From assembly GCF_008632335.1 (NCBI RefSeq), contig NZ_VWXX01000023.1, positions 1 to 57,527 on the forward strand: a DNA stretch of 57,527 bases, read 5' to 3'. Shown in pieces: positions 17,525 to 25,284 of this stretch. Origin of the DNA: Thiohalocapsa marina (GTDB taxonomy: Bacteria; Pseudomonadota; Gammaproteobacteria; Chromatiales; Chromatiaceae). The notes under the pieces were generated by a model, which saw only the letters and a program-made list of their open reading frames with translations, was not told the DNA's origin and did no database searches. Each line of letters starts with the position of its first letter. Position 1 is the stretch's first letter. A program made the position numbers and the translations under genes.

Positions 17525-18145
17525 TCATTCAACCACGGTGACCGGATCACCGACACGCATGCGCGCGAACAGGAACCGGGCGTCTTCGTGCCGCAGGCGC
17601 ACGCAACCGTGGGAGGCCGCACCGTGCGGGACATAGCCCTCATGCAGCCAGTACGGGCCGTGGAACTGCATGGCATAGGGCATCGGCGTGGGTCGGTCAA
17701 AGTAATTCGTGTAGCTGCCCGAGCGCTTGTCCGCATCCTTGGCGGTGATCCGGAACCGGCCCCGAGGAGTCGGATGGGCGTCGGCGCCCGACGAGATCCG
17801 ACCGCTCCAGACCGGCCGTCCGTCTTCAAAGTAGACGAAACGCTGCGCCGCCAGATGCAGCTCCAGGTGGCGCTGTTCCGCCGGCGGCAGTTGCCTGGGC
17901 TCCGGCGGCGGCGGGATCACCGCCTGCGACACCGGTGGTGGCTCGTCGCCACCGGGCTGCAGCGCTTCCGGCATCGGCGTTGCTGCCCCGAACGCGGAAA
18001 CACCAGGCTGCAGGCTATTCTGGTATCCATTCGCGTCCTGCGGCCTGTCCTCGGGCACCGACAGGGCCGACTTTTGGGCGCATCCTGCAACCACGAGCAC
18101 GGCACCCGGGACGACACACAGGGCGGACAGCAGGCGACGGATCAT
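17525..18145 (-). CDS. L,D-transpeptidase (YkuD) lipoprotein
   Basis: This 206-residue protein has a lipoprotein signal (MIRRLLSALCVVPGAVLVVAGC, Cys22), a Pro-rich linker and a C-terminal YkuD domain. The catalytic motif is HGAASHGCVRLRHEDA, with Cys as nucleophile. Such enzymes form 3-3 crosslinks in peptidoglycan or anchor lipoproteins. ATG 18145 is chosen because it gives a proper lipoprotein signal; upstream codons do not. It is divergent from the ygbA-type gene, and the FNR-like site between them could affect both. Confidence 0.88.
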   Translation of the reverse strand: MIRRLLSALCVVPGAVLVVAGCAQKSALSVPEDRPQDANGYQNSLQPGVSAFGAATPMPEALQPGGDEPPPVSQAVIPPPPEPRQLPPAEQRHLELHLAAQRFVYFEDGRPVWSGRISSGADAHPTPRGRFRITAKDADKRSGSYTNYFDRPTPMPYAMQFHGPYWLHEGYVPHGAASHGCVRLRHEDARFLFARMRVGDPVTVVE

Positions 18146-18181
18146 GTGACAGCATGGTCCATGGATTCTTGCCGGATTCAA

Positions 18182-18222
18182 TTGACAATCATCAACCCAA
18201 ATCTGATCCGGGTCCGCATAAT
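18182..18222 (+). promoter_or_regulatory. FNR/DNR-type box and -10 upstream of ygbA-like gene
   Basis: TTGAC-AATC-ATCAA at 18182-18195 matches the FNR/CRP-family consensus TTGAT-N4-ATCAA in nine of ten positions. A -10-like CATAAT at 18217-18222 lies so that the box centre falls near -41.5, the class II activator position. The predicted start of transcription (about 18229) would coincide with the ATG. Function is inferred, but it suits a gene of the nitric-oxide-stimulated family. Confidence 0.6.
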
Positions 18223-18228
18223 ACCCGC

Positions 18229-18618
18229 ATGCAAATGCCAACAGAACCTGCGCGGGCTCGGCGCCTGCGACCGCCCAACAACGGGCCGCGCATTCGCCGT
18301 GAAAAGCGCACCATGGAGGCGATGCTCGGCATCTACTGTCGGCATCACCACGCCCCGCTCTCGGGTCCGGGGGACAGTACGGGCAAGCGCCTGTGTGCGC
18401 AGTGCACGCACCTGCTGCAGTACGCCCTTCAGCGACTCGATAATTGCGTCATCGGCGAGCTCAAGTCCTGCTGCGACGAATGCGACAATGACTGCTACAG
18501 CAAGTCCATGCGCACGCAGATCAACGCGGTGCTGGACTTCGCCCGCCCCCGCCTGACCCTGCGGCATCCGCTGCTCGATCTGCTGCAGCGCCTGGACCGC
18601 TTTCGCGGCCGGCGCTGA
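18229..18618 (+). CDS. Nitrous oxide-stimulated promoter family protein (YgbA-like)
   Basis: This 129-residue cytoplasmic protein has the family pattern EAMLGIYCRHHHAP, then LCAQCTHLLQYALQRLDNC and a Cys cluster CCDECDNDCYSKSMR, ending in RPRLTLRHPLLDLL. The Cys and His residues could bind metal. In enterobacteria ygbA is controlled by NO-responsive regulators and belongs to the nitrosative stress response. The nearby FNR-like box and the downstream nnrU fit such a role. The start may be ATG 18229 or 18235, with little or no leader; ATG 18313 would remove family residues. Confidence 0.85.
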   Translation: MQMPTEPARARRLRPPNNGPRIRREKRTMEAMLGIYCRHHHAPLSGPGDSTGKRLCAQCTHLLQYALQRLDNCVIGELKSCCDECDNDCYSKSMRTQINAVLDFARPRLTLRHPLLDLLQRLDRFRGRR

Positions 18619-18666
18619 AGCAATCGAGGCCTGCGCAGAGGCTGGCGCAGGGCCCATCGCACTCCG

Positions 18667-19245
18667 TCAGCCGATCGGCGCCACCCCCATCAGCCACTGG
18701 TGCAGGCCGAGGATGAACGCCACATAGATCCCAAGGCCAAGCACCAGTGCCAGCAGGTCGTTCCAGCGCCCCGCCGGTGCACCGGGCACCGGCGGCCCCG
18801 CCCGCCGTTTCAGCGAGATGCGATCCGCCACCGCCCAGGCCAGGAAGCCGCCGAACAGCAGCACGTCTGCCAGGGTGCCGTTTGCCAGCAGGTGGGCCAG
18901 CGCCCAGAACTTGACCGCAAGCAGCATCGGATGCCTGGCCGCACGCGCGATCCGGCCCGGCAGATAGGTGGCCAGCAGCAGCGGAAACACCGGCAACAAC
19001 AGCAACAGGGCGACATGCCGCATCCAGGTCGGCGCCGAATACAGCACCACCGGATCCGCCACCTGTCGTGCCGCAGCATAGCCCTGCACGATCAGGATCA
19101 GCCCAACCAGCGCGACGACGCCATACAGCAGCTGCCACGGCAGCACGCCGATGCGCCCCACCAGCTGCGCGCGCACGGAAGGCGCAAAGATCGACACGGA
19201 ATGCGAGCCCAGAAACAGGACCAGCCCAAGGACGAGGAGCAGCAT
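18667..19245 (-). CDS. nnrU: NnrU-family membrane protein
   Basis: This 192-residue protein has five or six predicted membrane helices, beginning MLLLVLGLVLFLGSHSVSIF. It has the family features YSAPTWMRHVALLLLLPVF and RHPMLLAVKFWALAHLLANG. NnrU is needed for nitrite and nitric oxide reduction in some denitrifiers and resembles isoprenylcysteine methyltransferase-like NnrU/MddA proteins. The product is in the inner membrane. It ends tail-to-tail with the YgbA-like gene, so the pair forms a small nitrogen-oxide-related locus. Confidence 0.88.
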   Translation of the reverse strand: MLLLVLGLVLFLGSHSVSIFAPSVRAQLVGRIGVLPWQLLYGVVALVGLILIVQGYAAARQVADPVVLYSAPTWMRHVALLLLLPVFPLLLATYLPGRIARAARHPMLLAVKFWALAHLLANGTLADVLLFGGFLAWAVADRISLKRRAGPPVPGAPAGRWNDLLALVLGLGIYVAFILGLHQWLMGVAPIG

Positions 19246-19290
19246 CGAAGAATCTCCCGCTCAGTTTTGAACAATAACGGATGGTGGCGT

Positions 19291-19348
19291 GCTGATTATT
19301 GGCCCTGGTCCGGACCCTGGTTCCAATCAGGAAGCCCAATAGATCAGC
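19291..19348. repeat. Short inverted-repeat element, related to the MITE ends
   Basis: GCTGATTATTGGCC (19291-19304) is matched by its near complement GCCCAATAGATCAGC (19334-19348). The outer motif GCTGAT-TATTGG resembles the ends of the two larger repeats at 48217 and 54441. It could be a shortened or diverged copy. Confidence 0.4.
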
Positions 19349-19361
19349 GGCTGCAGGGTTT

Positions 19362-20459
19362 TCAGGCCTGCGACGCGACCGTGTCTTCCGACGCATCCCG
19401 GGGCGCGTCATCCGGCGCCTTCCGCGGCCAGGCGCCGAGGATGGCCTGCACCAGGGTCGCCAGCGGAATGGCAAAGAAGATGCCCCAGAAGCCCCAGATG
19501 CCGCCGAAGACCAGGATGGCGACGATGATGGCCACCGGATGCAGATCCACCACTTCGGAAAACAGCAAGGGTACCAGAACATTGCCGTCCAGCATCTGGA
19601 TGATCAGGTAGGTGATGGTTAGCCAGACGAACTGCGGACCCCAGCCCCACTGGAACCAGGCAATCAGCACCACCGGGATGGTGACCACCGAGGCACCGAT
19701 GTACGGGATGATCACCGAGAACCCCACCAGCAGCGCCAGCAGCATCGCGTAATTGAGCCCGAACAGGGTGAAGGCCACGAAGCTGACCGCCCAGACGATC
19801 AGGATCTCCCAGAACTTGCCGCGCACATAGTTCGAAATCTGCCGGTCCACATCACGCCAGACGGTCCCGGCGATGCCCCGGTGCCGGGGCAGGTAGCGGC
19901 GGAACCAGGCGATGATCAGGTCCTTGTCCTTGAGAAAGAAGAACACCAGCAGCGGCATCAGCACCAGATAGACCAGCATGGTGATGATGCCCACCACGGA
20001 CGACAGGGAGACCGACAGCAGCTGCTGTCCGAAGTTGCCGATCTCACGCCGGATGGCGCCGATGACCTCGTCGATCTGTTCCAGCGTGATCAGCTCCGGA
20101 TAGCGCTCCGGCAACGCCACCAGCGCCTTCTGCCCCTCCGCCAGCATCGACGGCAATTGCTGCACAAGTTCCGACACCTGGCGCGACACCAGCGGCAGCA
20201 CCCCAAGCAACACGGACGCCACGAACAGCAGGAACAGCACGAACACGACGGTCACGCTGAGCAGTCGCGGCAGGCCCCGCCGCTGCAGCAGCCCGACGAT
20301 GCCCTCCAGCAGGTAGGCGATGACGACGCTGGCCAGGACCGGCGTGAGCATGCGCCCCATGGTGGCGAGCACGGCGAACAGGATCAGCAGGAAGACTGCC
20401 AGAAAGACGATCTGCGGATCCGAGAAGTAACGACGGAACCACTGGGTCAGGATCTGCAT
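19362..20459 (-). CDS. AI-2E family transporter (PerM/YdiK-like)
   Basis: This 365-residue protein has about eight membrane helices and the AI-2E/PerM features IISNYVRGKFWEILIVWAVS-like text in its second half. NYAMLLALLVGFSVIIPYIG and LDGNVLVPLLFSEVVDLHPV are also present. The family was named for autoinducer-2 export, but many members are Na+/H+ antiporters or putative permeases, so the substrate is unknown. It is preceded by a small unknown gene 27 bp upstream on the same strand. Confidence 0.85.
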   Translation of the reverse strand: MQILTQWFRRYFSDPQIVFLAVFLLILFAVLATMGRMLTPVLASVVIAYLLEGIVGLLQRRGLPRLLSVTVVFVLFLLFVASVLLGVLPLVSRQVSELVQQLPSMLAEGQKALVALPERYPELITLEQIDEVIGAIRREIGNFGQQLLSVSLSSVVGIITMLVYLVLMPLLVFFFLKDKDLIIAWFRRYLPRHRGIAGTVWRDVDRQISNYVRGKFWEILIVWAVSFVAFTLFGLNYAMLLALLVGFSVIIPYIGASVVTIPVVLIAWFQWGWGPQFVWLTITYLIIQMLDGNVLVPLLFSEVVDLHPVAIIVAILVFGGIWGFWGIFFAIPLATLVQAILGAWPRKAPDDAPRDASEDTVASQA

Positions 20460-20486
20460 CGGCGCGGTTTCCGCACTCCGGTTTGT

Positions 20487-20882
20487 TCAGGTCCCCGACG
20501 GGTCGTCCGGCGCGCCGTTGCCGCTGTCGTGCGCATCGAAGCGCGACGCGAACAGCTGCTCCAGTTCATCGATCACGGCCTGGGCGTCTCGCCCGTGCAG
20601 CACATGCGCCGCCATCAGCGTCGAGGTCTCGCTGAGCATTGTACCCCCGTCGAGCATCGGGTAGGTGCGCCGCAGGCGCTTGATGGCGGCGATCACGGTT
20701 TCCTCCGCCGGCCGCGATTCCGGCCGCGGCGTGGTGGGCTGCACCTCTACCGGGGACGAGGCGGACGCACGCTGTGCCAGAAACTCGGCGAACGCCAACA
20801 GGGTCTCGCGATTCGGCCCGTCCAGGGCGCGGAACAGCTTGCCGAGCCTGCGCTCGGCGTTGGAGCGGATGTCAGGAAGCAT
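20487..20882 (-). CDS. Conserved hypothetical protein
   Basis: This 131-residue soluble protein reads MLPDIRSNAERRLGKLFRAL, FAEFLAQR, then a Pro/Ser linker and RLRRTYPMLDGGTMLSETST. The final third, AAHVLHGRDAQAVIDELEQLF, is helical. I do not recognise a named domain. It lies immediately upstream of the AI-2E permease and is probably co-transcribed. The length, codon use and clean start support a real gene. Confidence 0.65.
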   Translation of the reverse strand: MLPDIRSNAERRLGKLFRALDGPNRETLLAFAEFLAQRASASSPVEVQPTTPRPESRPAEETVIAAIKRLRRTYPMLDGGTMLSETSTLMAAHVLHGRDAQAVIDELEQLFASRFDAHDSGNGAPDDPSGT

Positions 20883-21007
20883 GGCCTGGCCTGCAGAAGC
20901 TCATGAGTGGTGCAAATGCGATGTCGGTTTTCGCGGCTTCGGTGTCGGCCGTCGCGGGACACCGACTGGCGGGCGCGCGGGGCGTCGCATCGACCCCGGC
21001 GGGCGGG

Positions 21008-21910
21008 CTAGTCTGTCTGCAACTTGCAGTAGGCGCGGGCGAATTCCAGCAGTTCCTCCATCACCCGCAGCTTGAACTTCTGCTTCTGATGCACGAAAGA
21101 GAACGGGCGGAACAGCGGCGGGTCCAGCGTCAGGATACTCAGCGTCTGCAGTCGCAGTTCCTTCTGAACCGTCGCCCGGGAGACCACGGACACGCCCATA
21201 CCGGCCTCCACCGCCCCCTTGACCGCCTCCGGGCTGCCCAGTTCCATCGCCACCTTCAGACCGGCGGCGCAGTCTGGCAGCGCCCCCAGGTAGTCGTTGA
21301 TGACCTCGCGGGTGCCAGACCCCTCCTCGCGGCAGATGAACGGGTATTCCAGCAGATCGTGGAAGGGGATCTGGCCGCGCCCGGACAACGGATGCCCCGG
21401 CGGCACGATGGCCACCAGCTGATCCTGCTTGCAGGGCTCGACGACGAGGTTCTTGTTGCCCACCGGCGACTCCACCACGCCCAGGTCGATGGCGTTGTTC
21501 TCGACCATCGACACGATGCCCTCACTGTTGGACACCTTGAGGTGGATCGACACCTCCGGGTAGCGGTTGTTGAAGTCGCCCAGCAGCGTCGGCAGCATGT
21601 ATTCGGCAATGGTGGTGCTGGCGCCGATGGTCAGCGCGCCGCTGATCTCGCCGGTGAGCTCGCGCACGCCGTTTTCCATCTCGGCATAGAGCTCGAAGAT
21701 GCGATCGGCGTACTCGAACACCCGCCGCCCGGCATCCGTCAGGCTAATCCGGTTGTGCGTCCGGTCGAACAGCCGCGTGTTGAAGTGCTCCTCGAGCTGG
21801 CGCACCTGAAAGGTCACCGCCGGCTGCGTCATGTGCAAGGTCTCGGCCGCCTTGGTGAAACTCAACAGCCGCGCCACGGTATAGAACACCTGCAGTCTGC
21901 GGTCTGCCAT
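21008..21910 (-). CDS. LysR-family transcriptional regulator
   Basis: This 300-residue protein has an N-terminal winged HTH (FYTVARLLSFTKAAETLHMT, QPAVTFQVRQLEEHFNTRLF). The substrate domain contains GALTIGASTTIAEYMLPTLL and a second lobe DLLEYPFICREEGSGTREV. Overall it is closest to CysB/CbbR-like activators of sulfur, carbon or selenium metabolism, though the effector is unknown. It is divergent from the FadL porin at 22232 across a 321-bp intergenic region, the usual layout for a LysR protein and its target. Confidence 0.9.
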   Translation of the reverse strand: MADRRLQVFYTVARLLSFTKAAETLHMTQPAVTFQVRQLEEHFNTRLFDRTHNRISLTDAGRRVFEYADRIFELYAEMENGVRELTGEISGALTIGASTTIAEYMLPTLLGDFNNRYPEVSIHLKVSNSEGIVSMVENNAIDLGVVESPVGNKNLVVEPCKQDQLVAIVPPGHPLSGRGQIPFHDLLEYPFICREEGSGTREVINDYLGALPDCAAGLKVAMELGSPEAVKGAVEAGMGVSVVSRATVQKELRLQTLSILTLDPPLFRPFSFVHQKQKFKLRVMEELLEFARAYCKLQTD

Positions 21911-22096
21911 GCACCACCCCCTCGCCTTGGTCTCGATAAGCGGAGCTTATAGCACAACGCCCAGACCTCCGGGGGGTTTCATCGACTTTCACGCGGGTTT
22001 AGCCCAGGACCCGTTCAGCTCCCGCAGGGTGCTGCTGGCCTGTGACGGCAGAAATGTCGCAAATACAACGCCTTTTGTTGAAAAGCACCACATCGC

Positions 22097-22126
22097 TTGA
22101 AAATCAACAACAAACTGGCGTATAGT
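22097..22126 (+). promoter_or_regulatory. Promoter of the FadL-type porin gene
   Basis: TTGAAA (22097-22102) and TATAGT (22121-22126) are separated by 18 bp. A 7-bp inverted repeat, TTGTTGA (22075-22081) and TCAACAA (22104-22110), straddles the -35 and could be a regulator site. The rest of the 21911-22231 gap holds no gene I can support. Confidence 0.55.
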
Positions 22127-22231
22127 TACCACGCCCGAGAGCGAGCTCCAGCGTGAGCACCAGAACAACCGTCGGACGCGGCAGGCCCCGGGCCGCAGCG
22201 ACCAGCCCGACCACGACGAGGAGGACCTCCC

Positions 22232-23548
22232 TTGACAACGCATCGACGCTTTCGCCGCGCCGCTCTTCCGGCGGCTCTGCTCACCGCCCTCGCAGCCGGT
22301 CCCGCGGCACAGGCGTCCGGGTTTGCGGTGCCTGAATCCTCGGTCGCCGGCCTCGGCACCGCCAATGCCATGGTCGCCAACCCGGACGAGATCGGCGCCT
22401 TTGTCTACAACCCCGCCGCCATGGCGTTCCACGACCAGAGCTCCCTGGCCGTCGGTGCCCTGATGATCGGCCCGGACTTCAGCGTGCGCACCGACAGCGG
22501 CAGCCACGACAGCGCCGGCGCCGACTGGCTGGCCGCCCCCATGTTGCAGGCCGCCCTGCGCATCAACGATCAATGGTCGGTGGGCCTGGGCGTCACCGCC
22601 CCCTTCGGCCTGGAGACGCGCTGGGAGACAGGCACCTTTCCGGCGCTGACCAACTCCGCGCCACTGCCGAGTCCGCCCTTCCCTGCTGGCAACACGATCC
22701 CGCTGAGCCCGCAACCCACTGCCAGCGAGCTGGAGATCGTGGACATCAACCCAACCGCCACCTACCGGGTCAACCAGCATCTTGCGCTGTCCGCCGGCGC
22801 GGACATCTACTGGGGCAAGTCGGCGCAGCTCAACTCGTCCATCACTCAGCTCGAGGGTGACGGCACGGGCCTGGGCTTCAATGTCAGCGCCCTGTATGTC
22901 AAGGATGCCCTGAGCCTTGGCATCAATTTCCATTCCGCCGCCACCGTCGAACTGGACGGCACCTATTCCGTGCTCGATTCGAACCTGGTCGCCACCCAGT
23001 TCAGCGCCCCCAGCCAGAGCGGCGAACTGGACCTGGACCTGCCCTGGCGGCTGCAGCTCGGCATCCGCTACGAGGTCACGCCACAACTGGCGGTTGAAGT
23101 GGACTGGACCCGCACCGGCTGGAGCGAGTTCAAGGAGATCAAGGTCATCGGCGACCTGAACGGCGACACCATCGTGCAGGACACCAACGACTGGAGCGAC
23201 GCCAACGCCTACCGTCTGGGTGCCACCTATCAGCTCACCGACCAGACGCAGCTGCGATTTGGTTACTCCTACGACGAGACCGGACAAGAAGACGACTACT
23301 TCAGCCCCCGCATCCCGGACAACGATCGTCACCTGTTCAGCCTTGGCGTCAGCCACGCGCTGCAGGATGGCTGGCAGGTGGAGGCCGGCTATATGTACGT
23401 GATGATCTCGGAGCGAGACGTCCGCGGCAGCCGGCCCTATGCCGGCGCGGGCCCTGAGATCAACGGCACCGATGCCGTGGCCGGCAAGTACGAGGCCCAT
23501 GCCCACCTGGTCGGCCTCGAGGTGAGCAAGCGGTTCGATCTGTTCTGA
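22232..23548 (+). CDS. FadL/TodX-type outer membrane transport protein
   Basis: This 438-residue protein has a signal peptide ending in PAAQASG and the FadL N-terminal signature SGFAVPESSVAGLGTANAMV. NPAAMAF and FGLETRW follow, then beta-barrel strands ending in an aromatic residue, EVSKRFDLF. FadL proteins admit long-chain fatty acids or other hydrophobic compounds across the outer membrane. The start is TTG 22232, supported by GAGGAGG at 22218-22224 seven bases upstream. It may be controlled by the divergent LysR gene. Confidence 0.9.
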   Translation: MTTHRRFRRAALPAALLTALAAGPAAQASGFAVPESSVAGLGTANAMVANPDEIGAFVYNPAAMAFHDQSSLAVGALMIGPDFSVRTDSGSHDSAGADWLAAPMLQAALRINDQWSVGLGVTAPFGLETRWETGTFPALTNSAPLPSPPFPAGNTIPLSPQPTASELEIVDINPTATYRVNQHLALSAGADIYWGKSAQLNSSITQLEGDGTGLGFNVSALYVKDALSLGINFHSAATVELDGTYSVLDSNLVATQFSAPSQSGELDLDLPWRLQLGIRYEVTPQLAVEVDWTRTGWSEFKEIKVIGDLNGDTIVQDTNDWSDANAYRLGATYQLTDQTQLRFGYSYDETGQEDDYFSPRIPDNDRHLFSLGVSHALQDGWQVEAGYMYVMISERDVRGSRPYAGAGPEINGTDAVAGKYEAHAHLVGLEVSKRFDLF

Positions 23549-23595
23549 CGCCGGCCCCGATTCCCCCAACGCGCGACGCCCGTCGCGCAACCTTC

Positions 23596-23623
23596 AAGGC
23601 CGCCCATTGGGCGGCCTTTTTTT
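23596..23623 (+). terminator. Rho-independent terminator after FadL gene
   Basis: A perfect 10-bp stem, AAGGCCGCCC with GGGCGGCCTT, and a 3-nt loop are followed by a run of T to 23623. It ends the porin transcript before the convergent sulfur-trafficking genes. Confidence 0.9.
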
Positions 23624-23760
23624 CTGCGCTCGGCGACGACCAATCAGCGGCAGGCGCCCGAATGATTTCGAGCAGGACCAATCGATCAGGCGGGGCATGC
23701 TGTCGGATCGCTCTGACGGTTGAAGCAGACCGACCGTGCAGACCGAACCAACGCGCCTGT

Positions 23761-24240
23761 TCAGATGTAGAGGCAGATATCGCTGTCGCCGGCGAACTCG
23801 AAGAAGGCCGCCGCTCCGGCATACTCGATGCCGTCGATGAAGGCCGAGGTGTCCATGTCGAACAGGTCCACCGTCATCTGGCAGGCGATGAACTTCACCT
23901 CGGCCTCCTGGCAGAGCTCGCGCAGCTCCTCGACGCTGGCGACGCCCTTTGACTTCATCTTCTGCTTCATCATCTTGGTCATCACGGACTGCATGCCAGG
24001 CAGCGCCGTGCCGAGCACCGGGAACCACTTGTCCATGCCCATGGGCATGGGCATGCCGGGATTGCCCAGCGGCGAGACCTCCAGCGTGAGATCCTTCTTC
24101 AGCAGTTGCAGGCCGTAGAAGGTGAAGAAGATCTGCGTCTGGTAGCCCAGGGCCGCGGCCGTGGACGCCAGAATGAATGGCGGATAGGCCCAGTCCAGCG
24201 AGCCCTTGGTGGCGATGATCGCCAGTTTCTTTTCATCCAT
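23761..24240 (-). CDS. dsrE2: DsrE2-type sulfur carrier/peroxiredoxin-like protein
   Basis: This 159-residue protein begins MDEKKLAIIATKGSLDWAYP and contains AAALGYQTQIFFTFYGLQLL and MPMGMDKWFPVLGTALPGM. A Cys sits in EVKFIACQMTVDLF near residue 120, the position used in DsrE-family persulfide carriers. DsrE2 works with TusA and a rhodanese to pass sulfane sulfur in sulfur oxidisers, probably near the membrane. It is the last gene of the rhd-tusA-dsrE2 set. Confidence 0.88.
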   Translation of the reverse strand: MDEKKLAIIATKGSLDWAYPPFILASTAAALGYQTQIFFTFYGLQLLKKDLTLEVSPLGNPGMPMPMGMDKWFPVLGTALPGMQSVMTKMMKQKMKSKGVASVEELRELCQEAEVKFIACQMTVDLFDMDTSAFIDGIEYAGAAAFFEFAGDSDICLYI

Positions 24241-24322
24241 CGGTGCCTCCTGATGGACCCCGACCGGGCGGAGTCCGGTTATTATGTTCCAGCGCCTGGT
24301 CAGAGTGTCCTGATCGGCTTTT

Positions 24323-24361
24323 TTCTTGATCAGCCCTTCTGGATCAGCTCTTCTTGATCAG
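24323..24361. repeat. Three tandem copies of an 11-bp motif at the tusA 3' end
   Basis: TTCTTGATCAG (24323), TTCTGGATCAG (24337) and TTCTTGATCAG (24351) repeat with a 14-bp period. The last copy forms the C-terminal codons of tusA, and the others lie just beyond its stop. It looks like a local duplication. Confidence 0.7.
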
Positions 24362-24574
24362 GAAGTGGAACTTGCCGCCCTCTTCCTTCGACTCCATGAG
24401 CTCGTTGCCGGTCTGCTTGGCAAAGGCGTCGAAGTCCTTCACCGACCCGGGATCAGTGGCGATGACGTGCAGCACCTGACCGCCCTCCATGCCGTTGAGG
24501 GTCTTCTTGGCCCGCAGAATGGGCAGTGGGCAATTCAGACCGCTTGCATCCAGTTCCTGATCGAAGTCTGCCAT
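24344..24574 (-). CDS. tusA: TusA-family sulfurtransferase
   Basis: This 76-residue protein has the TusA signature LDASGLNCPLPILRAKKTL, with the active Cys in CPLP. VLHVIATDPGSVKDFDAF follows. It carries a persulfide on that Cys and hands sulfur between a rhodanese and downstream acceptors. In sulfur-oxidising Chromatiales, the set rhd-tusA-dsrE2 delivers sulfur to the Dsr or Hdr oxidation routes. This exact order is seen here. Confidence 0.93.
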   Translation of the reverse strand: MADFDQELDASGLNCPLPILRAKKTLNGMEGGQVLHVIATDPGSVKDFDAFAKQTGNELMESKEEGGKFHFLIKKS

Positions 24575-24747
24575 GTCGTGTAACCTCCGGCGTTTTTGTG
24601 GAAAGACGCCGACACCACGCCGTCAGCGGGGCATCGGCAAAGGGTCTGGGTTATAGGCCAAACGGAAGCCGAGTGCAAGGCGGGCGCAACATGGGCGCAA
24701 GCCGGGCTCGTGCGATGAGCCCATTGCCAGCGTGGGGCGACGTCTGC

Positions 24748-25074
24748 TCAGGCCGCGTCAAGCCGGCCGATCTGGTAGCCGTGCCGCGCCCAGGCGATGA
24801 TGCCGCCGCGCAGATTCAGACTGTTGCCGATGCCCTGCTGCTCCAGGAACTGGCAACAGTGATGGGATCGCGCGCCGCTGCGACAGTACAGCACCACGTC
24901 CTTGTCCTTCGGCAGTTCCGCGGCCCGCAGGGGGAGCAGATGCATCTCGATGTGCATCGCCCCCGGGATCGCGCCCTGGGCGACCTCGGCCGCGGTCCGC
25001 ACATCCACCAGCAGCAGATCCTCGCCCGCCGCGAGCCGCGCCTGAAGGGTTTCGGAATCGATCTCGTTGACCAC
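24748..25074 (-). CDS. Cytoplasmic single-domain rhodanese
   Basis: This 108-residue protein has VDVRTAAEVAQGAIPGAMHI and the active-site loop YCRSGARSHH with catalytic Cys near residue 64. It moves sulfane sulfur to thiophilic acceptors and should load TusA, encoded 173 bp downstream. The start is GTG 25074; no ATG is available nearby. It matches the first gene of the rhd-tusA-dsrE2 module, with a strong promoter upstream (25108-25136). Confidence 0.9.
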   Translation of the reverse strand: MVNEIDSETLQARLAAGEDLLLVDVRTAAEVAQGAIPGAMHIEMHLLPLRAAELPKDKDVVLYCRSGARSHHCCQFLEQQGIGNSLNLRGGIIAWARHGYQIGRLDAA

Positions 25075-25107
25075 TAGATGAACTACCCCTTAGCCAAGTA
25101 TTTCAGT

Positions 25108-25136
25108 ATATTAATGAGTCGTGACAGAGACGGCAA
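25108..25136 (-). promoter_or_regulatory. Promoter of the rhd-tusA-dsrE2 genes
   Basis: On the minus strand, TTGCCG (25136-25131) and TAATAT (25113-25108) are separated by exactly 17 bp. Transcription would begin near 25100, leaving a short leader with AAGGGG before GTG 25074. The rest of the 25075-25284 region holds a 14-bp direct repeat (25173 and 25198). Confidence 0.7.
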
Positions 25137-25284
25137 GCGTGGCATCGTCGCGGCGGCGAGAAAACACCCCTCGGCCTCGCGCCCAGCCTCGCTCCCGGGC
25201 CTCGCGCCCAGGCTCCCGCGCCATGCCCCGCACCAGTGCGGCGGGGCCGATTGCCCCATTGCCCGAAATCGGTGACCCGAACCC

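Noticed and set aside
16088-18556. Very long plus-strand open frame opposite accA and the L,D-transpeptidase
   Set aside because: It is antisense to clearly recognised genes, has GC-rich shadow composition and no domain; such frames are expected at this GC content.
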